DNA of 64,000 nt. Source: CAXBNB01 sp965267535 (lineage in GTDB: Bacteria; Bacteroidota; Bacteroidia; Cytophagales; Cyclobacteriaceae). The translations under genes and the position numbers were made by a program. Shown here piece after piece: positions 51,905 to 61,500 of this stretch (the stretch's first letter is position 1; each line of letters starts with the position of its first letter). The stretch spans positions 4,890,258-4,954,257 of the forward strand of contig OZ254082.1 of NCBI GenBank assembly GCA_965267535.1, in the 5' to 3' direction. The notes below the pieces were generated by a model. It saw only the letters and a list, made by a program, of their open reading frames with translations. It was not told where the DNA came from and ran no database searches.

Positions 51905-53686
51905 TTAGTAAAAATCCGGAATGTCTAGCTTCTTGGCAATTCGGTGGGCAGTGTTCAATAACCCTACATGACTATAAGCTTGCGGGAAGTTACCCCACTG
52001 GCTGCCATCGTGTTCGTTTACATCTTCACTGAGCAATCCTACGTGGTTGCTATAGCTTTCCAGTTTTTTAAATTCTTCAATAGCCTCGTCTAATCGACCT
52101 ACACATGCCAGAGCTTCTACATACCAAAATCCGCAAATCAGAAATGTAGTTTCCGGTTCACCAAAATCATCTTCATGTTTGTATCGGTAAAACAACCCGT
52201 TGGAAGCCTTTAGTTCGGCCTCCAGTGCTTTTAGGTGATCTTTGGCTCGCTGACTATTGCCGTCCAGGTAGTTCATATTGATAAGCTGCAGGCAGCTGGC
52301 ATCCATACGGTCTACTCCTATGGCCTGAGCGTATCCTTTTTTCTCTTCGGAATAACACGCTTCTATCTTTTCAGCTGCCTGGTCTTTTAGCTTACTGGCC
52401 AGCGCTTTCATTTCCTGGTTTTGCAGTACATCGGCAATTTTTTCAGCCGCTTTGCTTCCCGCCCAATGAAACAGGTACGTATAGCAGTGATACTGTTTCA
52501 GGTTTCTAAACTCCCACAACCCGGCATCTGGTTCTTCCATGGTTTTCTCAATCATGCGCAATGCCTTGAATATGATTTCAGTGGAGTCATACAATTCCGT
52601 AAAAATGATACGCATATCGGAGTACAAGGGCAAAAGAGACACCAGTACCTGACCATACACATCGTTTTGAATATGGGTGTAAGCGTCATTCCCCACTCTT
52701 ACCGGTTTATTCCCTTGATACCCATCCAGGTCGGTTTCTATTTCGGTAAGCTGTTTCTGTCCGGATATACCATATAGCGGTTGGAACCTGTCGTTTTCTA
52801 CCGAAATGATATTCATGATATAGTGAAAATACTGCTCTAGTTCCTCGAAGTGGCCTATGTTGTTGAACGCATTCAGGGTATAGTAAGTATCGCGCATCCA
52901 GCAGTAGCGATAGTCCCAGTTGCGACCGGTACCCGGCGACTCAGGCAAACTGGTAGTGGTAGCGGCAATAATTGCACCTGTGTCCTCGTATTGATGAATT
53001 TTGAGAATAAGCGCCGATCGAATGGCCGCCCGTTGATGAAAGTTTACAATACTGGCAGTCTTCACCCATTTACGCCAGTAGTTGGTAGTCTTGCGTAGAA
53101 AACGTTCTACGGTTTCGGTCAGGGCATCTTCCAGAGGAGGCCCGTAAGAAAGCACGAGGTATTTAGTTTCGTTTAGTACAAACGTTTTGTCGTTTATCAC
53201 ATAGTCTAGAGAAATGTTGGTGGTTAGTCTTACCTGCGAATTGAGTCCTAAATAGCGAATATGGCTGCTTCCCAGGCTGGTTTCGGGAGTTACTTTACCA
53301 TAGTCACCTACGGGTTGGCATTTTACATTGATCGACGAGTATCCCTCTATAGGTTCTATTTTTCGAATAAGCATGAGGGGCTTATAGTATCGCTCATATT
53401 GATAAAACCGCGGAGCAAAGTCAGTTACCCGGTATTTGCCCGTTTCGCAGGTTATCTCTGTGCAGAGTATGTTTGTGTTTTCCAGATAGTACTGGTGAGA
53501 CTCGTATTTTCCCCCTCTGGGTAAAGCAGAAAACTCCCCTCCTTTTTTATCATCCACCAGGCTACCAAAAATAAAACTACTGTCAAACCTGGGCCAGCAT
53601 AGCCAGGAGATGTTGGTGTCTTTTCGGATGTGAGCGGTATAAGCGCAATTGCCAATTACCCCGTATTCGTAGGTGTGTTTTCCCAT
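51905..53686 (-). CDS. Glycoside hydrolase family 15 protein (glucoamylase/trehalase-like)
   Basis: A 593-residue protein without a signal peptide, so cytosolic. The N-terminal beta-sandwich (about 1-215) begins YGVIGNCAYTAHIRKDTNISWLCWPRFDS, typical of GH15. The (alpha/alpha)6 catalytic barrel (about 235-593) has NWDYRYCWMRDTYYTLNAF, the general acid in PDAGLWEFR and the general base in LLSEDVNEHDGSQWGNFPQAYSH. Members of this subfamily act as glucoamylases or as trehalases; I cannot tell which. No trehalose or glycogen genes are in the neighbourhood. Confidence 0.88.
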   Translation of the reverse strand: MGKHTYEYGVIGNCAYTAHIRKDTNISWLCWPRFDSSFIFGSLVDDKKGGEFSALPRGGKYESHQYYLENTNILCTEITCETGKYRVTDFAPRFYQYERYYKPLMLIRKIEPIEGYSSINVKCQPVGDYGKVTPETSLGSSHIRYLGLNSQVRLTTNISLDYVINDKTFVLNETKYLVLSYGPPLEDALTETVERFLRKTTNYWRKWVKTASIVNFHQRAAIRSALILKIHQYEDTGAIIAATTTSLPESPGTGRNWDYRYCWMRDTYYTLNAFNNIGHFEELEQYFHYIMNIISVENDRFQPLYGISGQKQLTEIETDLDGYQGNKPVRVGNDAYTHIQNDVYGQVLVSLLPLYSDMRIIFTELYDSTEIIFKALRMIEKTMEEPDAGLWEFRNLKQYHCYTYLFHWAGSKAAEKIADVLQNQEMKALASKLKDQAAEKIEACYSEEKKGYAQAIGVDRMDASCLQLINMNYLDGNSQRAKDHLKALEAELKASNGLFYRYKHEDDFGEPETTFLICGFWYVEALACVGRLDEAIEEFKKLESYSNHVGLLSEDVNEHDGSQWGNFPQAYSHVGLLNTAHRIAKKLDIPDFY

Positions 53687-53904
53687 ATTCGATAAAATTA
53701 AAAAAATGACTAGTTTTGTTGTATTGTTGATAAAATAAACATCATATTATTAACAATACACAAATTATTGTATTAAATATTTGTAATCAAAATAATCAGT
53801 GGTCAGATTGAATACACCTCCTGATAATTACAAAATTGGAAATTTCAGAATCATATTTTTGTCAAAATATTACTAATAACGAAGATATACCGCATACGGC
53901 AATA

Positions 53905-53912
53905 TATATTTG
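53905..53912 (+). promoter_or_regulatory. -7 box of the tpiA promoter
   Basis: TATATTTG (TAnnTTTG), 25 bp before the tpiA ATG at 53938, in a strongly AT-rich 251-bp divergent interval. No TTG at the -33 position. Confidence 0.5.
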
Positions 53913-53937
53913 CTAAAATTTTTAAATAGTATTTAAG

Positions 53938-54693
53938 ATGAGAAAACAGATAGTTGCAGGCAACTGGAAAATGAACAAAACCCTGAACGAGGGAGTAGAA
54001 CTAGCTAAAGAAATAATAAACGCGCCAAACCTGGACACCAATGTGCAGGTGGTATTGGGTACGCCTTTCATCCATCTTACTACTATTGCCGATATGGTAA
54101 AGAATAGCGACACCATAGAAGTGTCTGCACAAAACTGTAGTGACAAAGAAAGTGGTGCCTATACTGGAGAAACAGCTGCTTCCATGATAGAATCGGCAGG
54201 GGCAAAATATGTTATCATTGGGCACAGTGAGCGTAGAGAATATTTCAACGAAACCAATGAGCAACTGGCAGAGAAAGTAAACCGCGCATTGGAAAACAAT
54301 CTGATACCAATATTTTGCTGTGGAGAGCCGCTTGAGATCAGAGAAGAAGGCACGCACTTCGACTATGTATGCCAGCAGTTAACCGAAAGTCTGTTTCACC
54401 TCAGCGACGAGCAGTTTGCCAAAATCGTAATTGCCTACGAACCTATCTGGGCTATTGGCACTGGAAAAACAGCTACATCGCACCAGGCTCAGGAAATGCA
54501 CGCTAAATTAAGAGCACACCTGGCCGGCAAGTTTGGGCAGCAGGCAGCCGACAACCTTTCAATTCTCTATGGAGGTAGCTGCAAACCAGGTAATGCTCAG
54601 GAGCTTTTTGCTTGCGAAGATGTAGACGGTGGCCTGATTGGAGGTGCTTCGCTAAAATCTGAAGACTTTATTGCAATAGTTAACGCTTTTTAA
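53938..54693 (+). CDS. tpiA: Triosephosphate isomerase
   Basis: A 251-residue TIM barrel of standard length. The catalytic residues are all visible: N9 and K11 (AGNWKMN), H96 (IIGHSERREYF) and E168 (IAYEPIWAIGTGKTA), with the flexible loop 6 and the phosphate-binding LYGGSCKPGN and GGLIGGASL. It interconverts dihydroxyacetone phosphate and glyceraldehyde 3-phosphate. It is followed by the DUF6150 gene and prmA with short gaps. Confidence 0.97.
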   Translation: MRKQIVAGNWKMNKTLNEGVELAKEIINAPNLDTNVQVVLGTPFIHLTTIADMVKNSDTIEVSAQNCSDKESGAYTGETAASMIESAGAKYVIIGHSERREYFNETNEQLAEKVNRALENNLIPIFCCGEPLEIREEGTHFDYVCQQLTESLFHLSDEQFAKIVIAYEPIWAIGTGKTATSHQAQEMHAKLRAHLAGKFGQQAADNLSILYGGSCKPGNAQELFACEDVDGGLIGGASLKSEDFIAIVNAF

Positions 54694-54724
54694 AGTTTAA
54701 CTACTGTACTGATACCTTATTACC

Positions 54725-55069
54725 ATGCTTAGGATTCTTTTTTACATAATTGCCTGTTCTGCCTTGTTTGTCAATACGGCTTCTCACAAGAAACTGTATG
54801 ACCCCTGCAAGGTGTATGGAACTGTGTATGTAGAAAAGAATCCCAGGTATGCACACTTCAAGGTATACGAAGAAGAAAGTGAAGCTTTTGCCGACCTACT
54901 GGTTTTTGAAGAAGAAAACCGCCTTTATGCAGATAAGAAAGGTATCTGGAGCTTTACCGACAAAAAAGAATTTGCCGATTTTTATATCTATTGGGAAAAA
55001 GAACGAGGTTTGGCAGATTTCTCCGTTTACTTTACAGAATTTGAGTCATTTGCAGGCTGCAATAAGTAA
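54725..55069 (+). CDS. DUF6150-family exported small repeat protein
   Basis: A 114-residue protein with an N-terminal hydrophobic signal (ILFYIIACSALFVNTASH). The mature part is built from about five short units of 13-16 residues around the motif F/Y-A-D/H-x-x-V/I-Y/F (YAHFKVYEEESE, FADLLVFEEENR, YADKKGIWSF, FADFYIYWEKE, LADFSVYFTE, FAGCNK). Two cysteines, in DPCKVYG and GCNK, bracket the repeats and may form a disulfide. I believe this is the DUF6150 family, whose function is unknown. It lies 31 bp after tpiA and 9 bp before prmA. Confidence 0.75.
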   Translation: MLRILFYIIACSALFVNTASHKKLYDPCKVYGTVYVEKNPRYAHFKVYEEESEAFADLLVFEEENRLYADKKGIWSFTDKKEFADFYIYWEKERGLADFSVYFTEFESFAGCNK

Positions 55070-55078
55070 TCTACCCCA

Positions 55079-55912
55079 TTGGCATACACAGAAGTTCATA
55101 TTGTCACGACCGACAATACCATAGCGGAAATTTTCATGGCCGAACTGGCCGAAATTGGCTTTGATACCTTCGAAGAGGTAGATTCAGGCCTGAAGGCTTA
55201 TATCGAAGAAACAGACTTCAACGCATCAGTTTTTGAAGAGTTGATTTCCCGATACAAACCCATGTTTGATTTTGAAGTCGAATCACAATCGGTAGAAAAA
55301 GAAAACTGGAATAAGAAGTGGGAAGAAAACTACGATCCTATAGTAGTAGATGAGCGCTGTATCGTTCGGGCTACTTTTCACCAGATCGAGCAAAGTTATC
55401 CCATAGAAATAATAGTAAACCCACAGATGTCATTTGGTACGGGGCACCATGCTACCACATGGCAAATGCTCAAGCTGCAGATAGATACCGATTTTAAAGG
55501 CAAAAAAGTACTGGATCTGGGAAGCGGCACAGGAGTGTTGGCCATAATGGCTGCAAAGCTAGGGGCTACTACTGTAGAAGCAACCGATATAGACGAGTGG
55601 TGCATTGCCAACAGCCAGGAAAACTTTGCACTCAATGGATTGGAAGGGATAAAAGTACAGCAAGGAGCTGTAGCAGATCTCCAGTTTGATGACCCCTACG
55701 ATATACTTCTTGCCAATATCAATAAAAACGTACTCTTGGCTGAAATGCCCCATTACTCCGAGCTCTTAGCTACCGGAGGAAAACTCTTTTTGAGTGGTTT
55801 TTACGAAGCAGACATTGACGATATTCTCGCTAGTGCCGGTCAGTATAAGCTGGAAAAGGTCAGAGCTAGTTCTAAAAACGATTGGGCAGCTTTGGTTCTC
55901 GTCAAAAAATAA
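55079..55912 (+). CDS. prmA: Ribosomal protein L11 methyltransferase
   Basis: The 277-residue protein has the PrmA N-terminal substrate-recognition domain (about 1-95) and a class I methyltransferase domain. The signature NPQMSFGTGHHATTWQML is at about 120, motif I is VLDLGSGTGVLAIMAAKLGA and the NPPY-type motif reads LLANINKNVLL. It methylates lysines and the N-terminus of ribosomal protein L11. The start is TTG at 55079, giving MAYTEVHIVTTD; the first ATG (20 codons on) would cut the conserved N-terminal strand. Confidence 0.93.
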   Translation: MAYTEVHIVTTDNTIAEIFMAELAEIGFDTFEEVDSGLKAYIEETDFNASVFEELISRYKPMFDFEVESQSVEKENWNKKWEENYDPIVVDERCIVRATFHQIEQSYPIEIIVNPQMSFGTGHHATTWQMLKLQIDTDFKGKKVLDLGSGTGVLAIMAAKLGATTVEATDIDEWCIANSQENFALNGLEGIKVQQGAVADLQFDDPYDILLANINKNVLLAEMPHYSELLATGGKLFLSGFYEADIDDILASAGQYKLEKVRASSKNDWAALVLVKK

Positions 55913-55974
55913 GACAACACCCATTTCTGATAGTTTAGATACGGATTTTATAGAATGGTTTTTTCTGTAAAATC

Positions 55975-55982
55975 TATATTTG
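55975..55982 (+). promoter_or_regulatory. -7 box of the hexosaminidase promoter
   Basis: TATATTTG (TAnnTTTG), 27 bp before the chosen ATG at 56010. It contains the TTG that would otherwise be read as an upstream start, which supports the later start. Confidence 0.55.
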
Positions 55983-56009
55983 CCACACACTAACTACACG
56001 ACACATACT

Positions 56010-58334
56010 ATGAAAAACCTGAATTTAAGAAGCCTGATAGGGATTTTTTTTATTGCCCTTTGCGCTTGCTCATCTCCTGTTCAGAAAAACTTTTCTGAAG
56101 AAGAGATTAACATTATCCCCCAACCAAACAAAACCACGCTGGGTCAGGGCAGTTTTTCATTTTCACCCCAAACTAAATTTGTGGTAGAAAATGATGCTCA
56201 AAAGCAAGCTGCTAACGTGCTGGTAGAAAAGTTTAATAAAGCTGCCGGATGGCAACTTTCGGTGATTACAGCATCAAACAAACCTTCGGCCAATTATGTG
56301 GAGCTGGTAACCAAAGACGGCATGGCAGAAGATGCCTACCAGCTCTCAGTAACAGCAGATAAGGCAACAGTAAATGCAGGTAGCTTTGGTGGTTTTTTGT
56401 ATGGAATACAAACCATAAGACAACTGCTACCGGTAACGATAGAAGGTGAAAATGCCAAAACAACCGAGTGGATGATACCTGTAATTGAGGTAGAAGATGC
56501 CCCACGTTTTGGATGGAGAGGACTAATGGTAGATGTATCCCGTCACTTTTTTCCTAAGGAATACATGATGCAGGTGATAGACGGCCTTGCTCTGCACAAA
56601 ATGAATGTAATGCACTGGCACCTGGTTGACGATCAGGGCTGGAGGATTGAAATAAAAAAATACCCTAAGCTCACGGAGGTAGGCGCATGGAGAGTAGACC
56701 ATGAAGACAAACATTGGAATGCCAGACCCGAAGCAAAAGAAGGCGAAAAGGCTACCTACGGAGGGTTTTACACACAAGAAGACATTAAAGAAGTGGTAGC
56801 TTATGCCGCCTCGAAAAACATAACCGTAATACCGGAAATAGAAATGCCGGCTCACGTGATGAGTGCAGTGGCTGCTTACCCAGAATTGTCATGTCAGGAA
56901 AAACCGATTTTTGTACCCACAGGTGGCGTATGGCCAATCACAGACATCTACTGTGCCGGTAAGGAGTATACGTTTGAGTTTTTAGAAAATGTATTGCTCG
57001 AGGTGATGGATCTGTTTCCATCAAAATACATACATATAGGTGGAGATGAAGCCACTAAAACCAACTGGAAAAAATGCCCACACTGCCAGAAGCGGATGAA
57101 AACAGAAAACCTGGCCAGTGAAGAGGAGCTACAGAGTTATTTTATCAAGCGTATGGAGCGGTTTATCAGCTCGAAAGGCAGGGTGCTGATTGGCTGGGAT
57201 GAGATACTGGAAGGTGGCCTGGCCCCTGGAGCTACGGTAATGAGCTGGAGAGGAGTAAAAGGTGGGCTTGAGGCAGCAGAGCATGGGCACGATGTAGTAA
57301 TGACCCCCAACTCTCACTGCTATTTTGATCATTATCAGGGGCCGCAGGATGACGAGCCGCTGGCTATTGGTGGGTATTTGCCACTTAGCAAAGTGTATAC
57401 TTTTGACCCGGTGGTGGAAAGCATGACACCAGATCAGGCTAAGTATGTGCTGGGAGGTCAGGCAAACTTGTGGTCAGAGTATATTCCCACAACATCACAC
57501 TCCGAATATATGATTTATCCACGATTGGCTGCTTTGGCTGAGGCTGTGTGGAGCAGTAAGGAAAACCGTAACTGGGATCACTTTGCGGGAAGAATAGAAA
57601 CCATGTTTGAGCGCTACGACCAGCTGGGCATCAACTACTCTAAAAGTGCTTACCTGATAGCTGCAGATGCGGAGATGGACATGGAAAGTAAAACTGTAGG
57701 GATAAAGCTCAAAAACGAGTTGCCGGGATCCGATATCAGGTATTCGGTAAATGGTTCGGCAGTTACACCTTATACAGAGCCAATTCAACTTACAGAAACG
57801 ACAACCATCAAGGCGTCATTGTATAAAAATGACCAGCCTGTAGGCAAGGAGTTTAATAAAACCATAAAATTTCATAAAGCAGTAGGCAAAAAGATCACTT
57901 TTAAGACCCCATATCACAACAAGTATCAGGGGTCAGGAGAATACACAATGGTAAATGCACTTCGTGGCACCAAAAATTTTGGAGACGGTCAGTGGCAAGC
58001 CTGGCTTGGCGAAGACATGGAGGCTACAATAGAACTGGGCGATGCTACAGATGTAAGCAAAGTCACGGTGGGTGTGCTCGAAAGCCAGGGTCCGGGTATA
58101 TACCACCCAACCGGAATAGAAGTGTATGTATCGAATGGAGGAAAAAAATACACCAAAGTAGCCGACACCAGCAGGCCGTATGCTGCCAACGGTACTCCCG
58201 AGTTGAAAGACTTTGAGCTGTCGTTTGATAAGACCTCAGCTACCCACATAAAGGTGAAGGTTATAAGTCTGAAAAAGCATCCCTACCAAAACGGATCGGT
58301 ATGGTTGTTTGTAGATGAAATACTGGTAGACTGA
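56010..58334 (+). CDS. Beta-N-acetylhexosaminidase (GH20) lipoprotein
   Basis: A 774-residue enzyme with a lipobox at C20 (IALCAC), so outer-membrane attached. The GH20 N-terminal alpha/beta domain (about 30-160) precedes the catalytic TIM barrel (about 160-505). The catalytic pair D346-E347 is in HIGGDEATKTN, and the barrel also has RGLMVDVSRHFFPKEYM and HWHLVDDQGWRIEIK. A small chitobiase-like domain (about 540-610) and a C-terminal discoidin-like beta sandwich (about 625-774) follow. It releases terminal GlcNAc/GalNAc from chitin oligomers or glycoproteins; Asp assists substrate-aided catalysis by the N-acetyl group. Start chosen at ATG 56010, after the -7 box. Confidence 0.94.
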   Translation: MKNLNLRSLIGIFFIALCACSSPVQKNFSEEEINIIPQPNKTTLGQGSFSFSPQTKFVVENDAQKQAANVLVEKFNKAAGWQLSVITASNKPSANYVELVTKDGMAEDAYQLSVTADKATVNAGSFGGFLYGIQTIRQLLPVTIEGENAKTTEWMIPVIEVEDAPRFGWRGLMVDVSRHFFPKEYMMQVIDGLALHKMNVMHWHLVDDQGWRIEIKKYPKLTEVGAWRVDHEDKHWNARPEAKEGEKATYGGFYTQEDIKEVVAYAASKNITVIPEIEMPAHVMSAVAAYPELSCQEKPIFVPTGGVWPITDIYCAGKEYTFEFLENVLLEVMDLFPSKYIHIGGDEATKTNWKKCPHCQKRMKTENLASEEELQSYFIKRMERFISSKGRVLIGWDEILEGGLAPGATVMSWRGVKGGLEAAEHGHDVVMTPNSHCYFDHYQGPQDDEPLAIGGYLPLSKVYTFDPVVESMTPDQAKYVLGGQANLWSEYIPTTSHSEYMIYPRLAALAEAVWSSKENRNWDHFAGRIETMFERYDQLGINYSKSAYLIAADAEMDMESKTVGIKLKNELPGSDIRYSVNGSAVTPYTEPIQLTETTTIKASLYKNDQPVGKEFNKTIKFHKAVGKKITFKTPYHNKYQGSGEYTMVNALRGTKNFGDGQWQAWLGEDMEATIELGDATDVSKVTVGVLESQGPGIYHPTGIEVYVSNGGKKYTKVADTSRPYAANGTPELKDFELSFDKTSATHIKVKVISLKKHPYQNGSVWLFVDEILVD

Positions 58335-58343
58335 TAAGATAAT

Positions 58344-58370
58344 AAAAGCCCCGCATAGGGGCTTTTTTTT
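58344..58370 (+). terminator. Terminator of the GH20 gene
   Basis: A perfect 9-bp stem AAAAGCCCC/GGGGCTTTT, 5-nt loop and an eight-T run, 10 bp after the stop. Confidence 0.93.
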
Positions 58371-58519
58371 AGAAAAAGGAGACAAAGAATATACACTAAC
58401 CTATAGGAAATCAGTTAGATAAGAAGACACGCAAAATAGGAGAACTTGTAAATCCGTTTAGGATTTTAGATTATAACTATTGGTTTGTCTATCTTTATTC
58501 AAATTTGTGTTATTGAGAT

Positions 58520-61500
58520 TTGAACTTTTCGCCAAAACATACTTTAGCGCTACTGGTAATGATGCTATGGGCTATAAAAAGCCATGCACAATACTTTAGT
58601 TTTTCTGAAGAGCCAGATAAGTTTGTCAACGATGTAGTGGCAGGGATGTCGAATATCGGCATTGAATCTGCCGATAAAGTAGCATACGATTTTAGAAACA
58701 TCTGGTCTTCCAGGCTTTCGCCAGAACAAAAGACAATCATTATCAGTACGGCAAAGAAGATGCGCCGCGAGAGGTTACAAACCCGCCCGTACTACCAATA
58801 CTACTTTAGTTTAGTGACGTATGCTGTTACCCAGGCCAATCTCGACAGCCAGGGCCTCACTAATGTACTCAAAATAACAGAAGGAACAGTAGATGCTTAC
58901 AGTCACAGAAAGCTGGATCAGTACCTGCGCACGATGAGTACCTTTTTTGCCCGTGGCGCACTCTACACCTCGCGGTACAACTCTCTGAAGTTTTCAGGAG
59001 GCAGTTACACGTTTGAGTTGCTGGCAGAGCCAAAAAGCTTTCTCGAAAAAATAGAAGAGCAAGAGGAGCAGGTAGAAGAGCCACTGGATGAAACCGTTAC
59101 AGAAGAGGAGCTAGAAGCAAGCGAAGAGGAAGCAGAAGACGTATGGGGTGATGATGATGGCTGGGATGATAGCGATGACTGGGGAGACGATGACGGATGG
59201 GGCGATGAGGATGACGATTGGGGAAATGATGATGGCTGGGGATCGGACGAGGGAGATTCGTGGGGCAATGAGCCGGAAGAAGAACCGGTTTTAGAACGCC
59301 CTTCATACGAAAGGCCACATGTAGATATTTCTGTAGTAGACAAAGTGGCGGAGTTTCAATCTACTGACATTGCTCCTCCGATTTCCGGTGCTATTGTGAA
59401 GCTCAACAATGTGGACTTGCTAATGACCACTCCTTTCGATACAGTGGAAATTAAAAACACTTCCGGTACCTTCATGATAAATGAAGAAATCTTTGTAGGA
59501 GAAGGAGGAGTGTTTGACTGGCCCAACAGCCTCAAAGGAACCGAAGGGGCGCAAGTAGTACTCAAAAAATACCACTTTAAAACCAGTGTGCCGTATGTGA
59601 AAACGTCGCGAGCGAAAATGGTGTTTCCAAGGCTATTTTCTGATTCACTGGACGGGGCGTTTATATTCAGGAGCAGGAGGCGCAAGAATAACAACAATCG
59701 AAGTTACCCATACTTTATCTCCAACTATTCGAAAACAGAATTGAAGTTGCCATCCCAAAACCTATCCTATAAGGGAGGCTTTGCTATGAAAGGAGATAAA
59801 ATGTTTGGTACGTCCATATCCGAGCACCCTTCTGTTATAGAAGTGCAGGCGGGCAATGGCCGCAGGTTTAGAACTGAAGCCGTGAAGTTTGCTTTTGAAG
59901 ATTCGCTTATTACTTCAAAGAGAGTATATCAGGCTATCTTTCATGGATCTGACTCTATAGTGCACCCGGGTGTGCAGTTTTCTTACGATACATCCAGCGA
60001 ACACCTTACGCTTTTGAAAGATAGAGGAGATTATAAAAACACGAATTATTTTTCCTCTTACTTTAGAATGGACTTTAAAGCAGACCTGATAAAGTGGGAC
60101 ATCAATGCCGACAGCCTCGATATTTCTATCATGAATGGCCGAAATATCATACCGGCAGTATTTGAGTCCGAAGAGTATTTTAACCCGATTCGTTACGACA
60201 AGCTTACCGGTTTGTTTGGTTTTCATCCCATAGTGGCTGTTGTGCAGTATGCCCGAAAAATCAACGATTCGAATTTTAATGTGTCAGAGCTGTTTCAATT
60301 TTACAACAAAGTGGAACCAAAGCTGCTACAATCTGCCATGCTCTACTTAAAACAAAACCAGTATATCGAATATCAGGAAATAACCGGTGACATAAGAGTA
60401 TTGAGAAAGGCATATCACAACATCCTGTCGTACAGCAAGAAAAAAGATTATGACAACATCCTGATATCTTCACTTTCTCCCAATGAGCCCAATGCATCCC
60501 TCAATTTTGAAACCGGAGAAATGACAGTTAGAGGAGTAAAAAGAATTTTTCTCACTCCGGATAACAAAAATGTAATTACCCCTCATGAAGAGCAGGTAAC
60601 GCTGCTTAAAAACAAAGACATGCGATTTGACGGTTCTGTAGTTTCGGGAGGATTTAAATACACAGGAAAAGAGTTCGATTTCGATTACAATGCCTTTCTC
60701 ATCAATATGGCACAGGTCGATTCCATCCGTATAGAAGTGGAGGTTACCGATTCGCTAAATGCCGACCATCATGAAAAAGTGGCTCTGCACAACCAAATCA
60801 CAGAAACATCCGGTATTCTTTATGTAAATCACCCAAAGAATAAAGCCGGCTTGAAGCACTTTGAAAAGTATCCGTATTTCGTATCCGATTCCGATGCTGT
60901 GGTATACTTCGATAGTCCGGAGATACTGAACGGGGCATACGATCGCACGGTTAAGTTTATGATACCTCCTTTTGAGGTAGACAGTCTGGCGCGTCAGGAT
61001 CTGACAGGAGTGGGTTTTGAAGGTACTTTTATTTCGGGCGATATTTTTCCTGAGTTTAAAGAAAAGCTCGTTATCATGCCGGACAAATCGCTGGGTTTTG
61101 ATCATAAAATCCCGGAAGATGGCTATGCGCTCTATGGTGGCGAAGGAGTGGTCTACAATGACCTGAAGCTTAGCTATGATGGATTGCGGGTAAATGGAAA
61201 AATTGATTACCGAACCACTACTGTAAATTCAGATGACTTTATATTCTATATGGATTCTGTATCGGCTGTGGGTGATCAGGGTGTGATTCGCGAGGGAGAT
61301 TACAAAGGAGCATCTTACCCGCAAGCAGTATTGGGCCCTTATAAAATGAAATGGCTTCCTAAAAAGGACAGTATGTATATAGCCAATATTGGCGAACCCT
61401 TTCAGTTTTATAACGCCACCGCTTCTTTGGATGGAGAAGCCAACATTACGGCCAAGGGAGTATTTGGTTCAGGAGTTATGCTTTCGAGAGGCTCGCGCTC

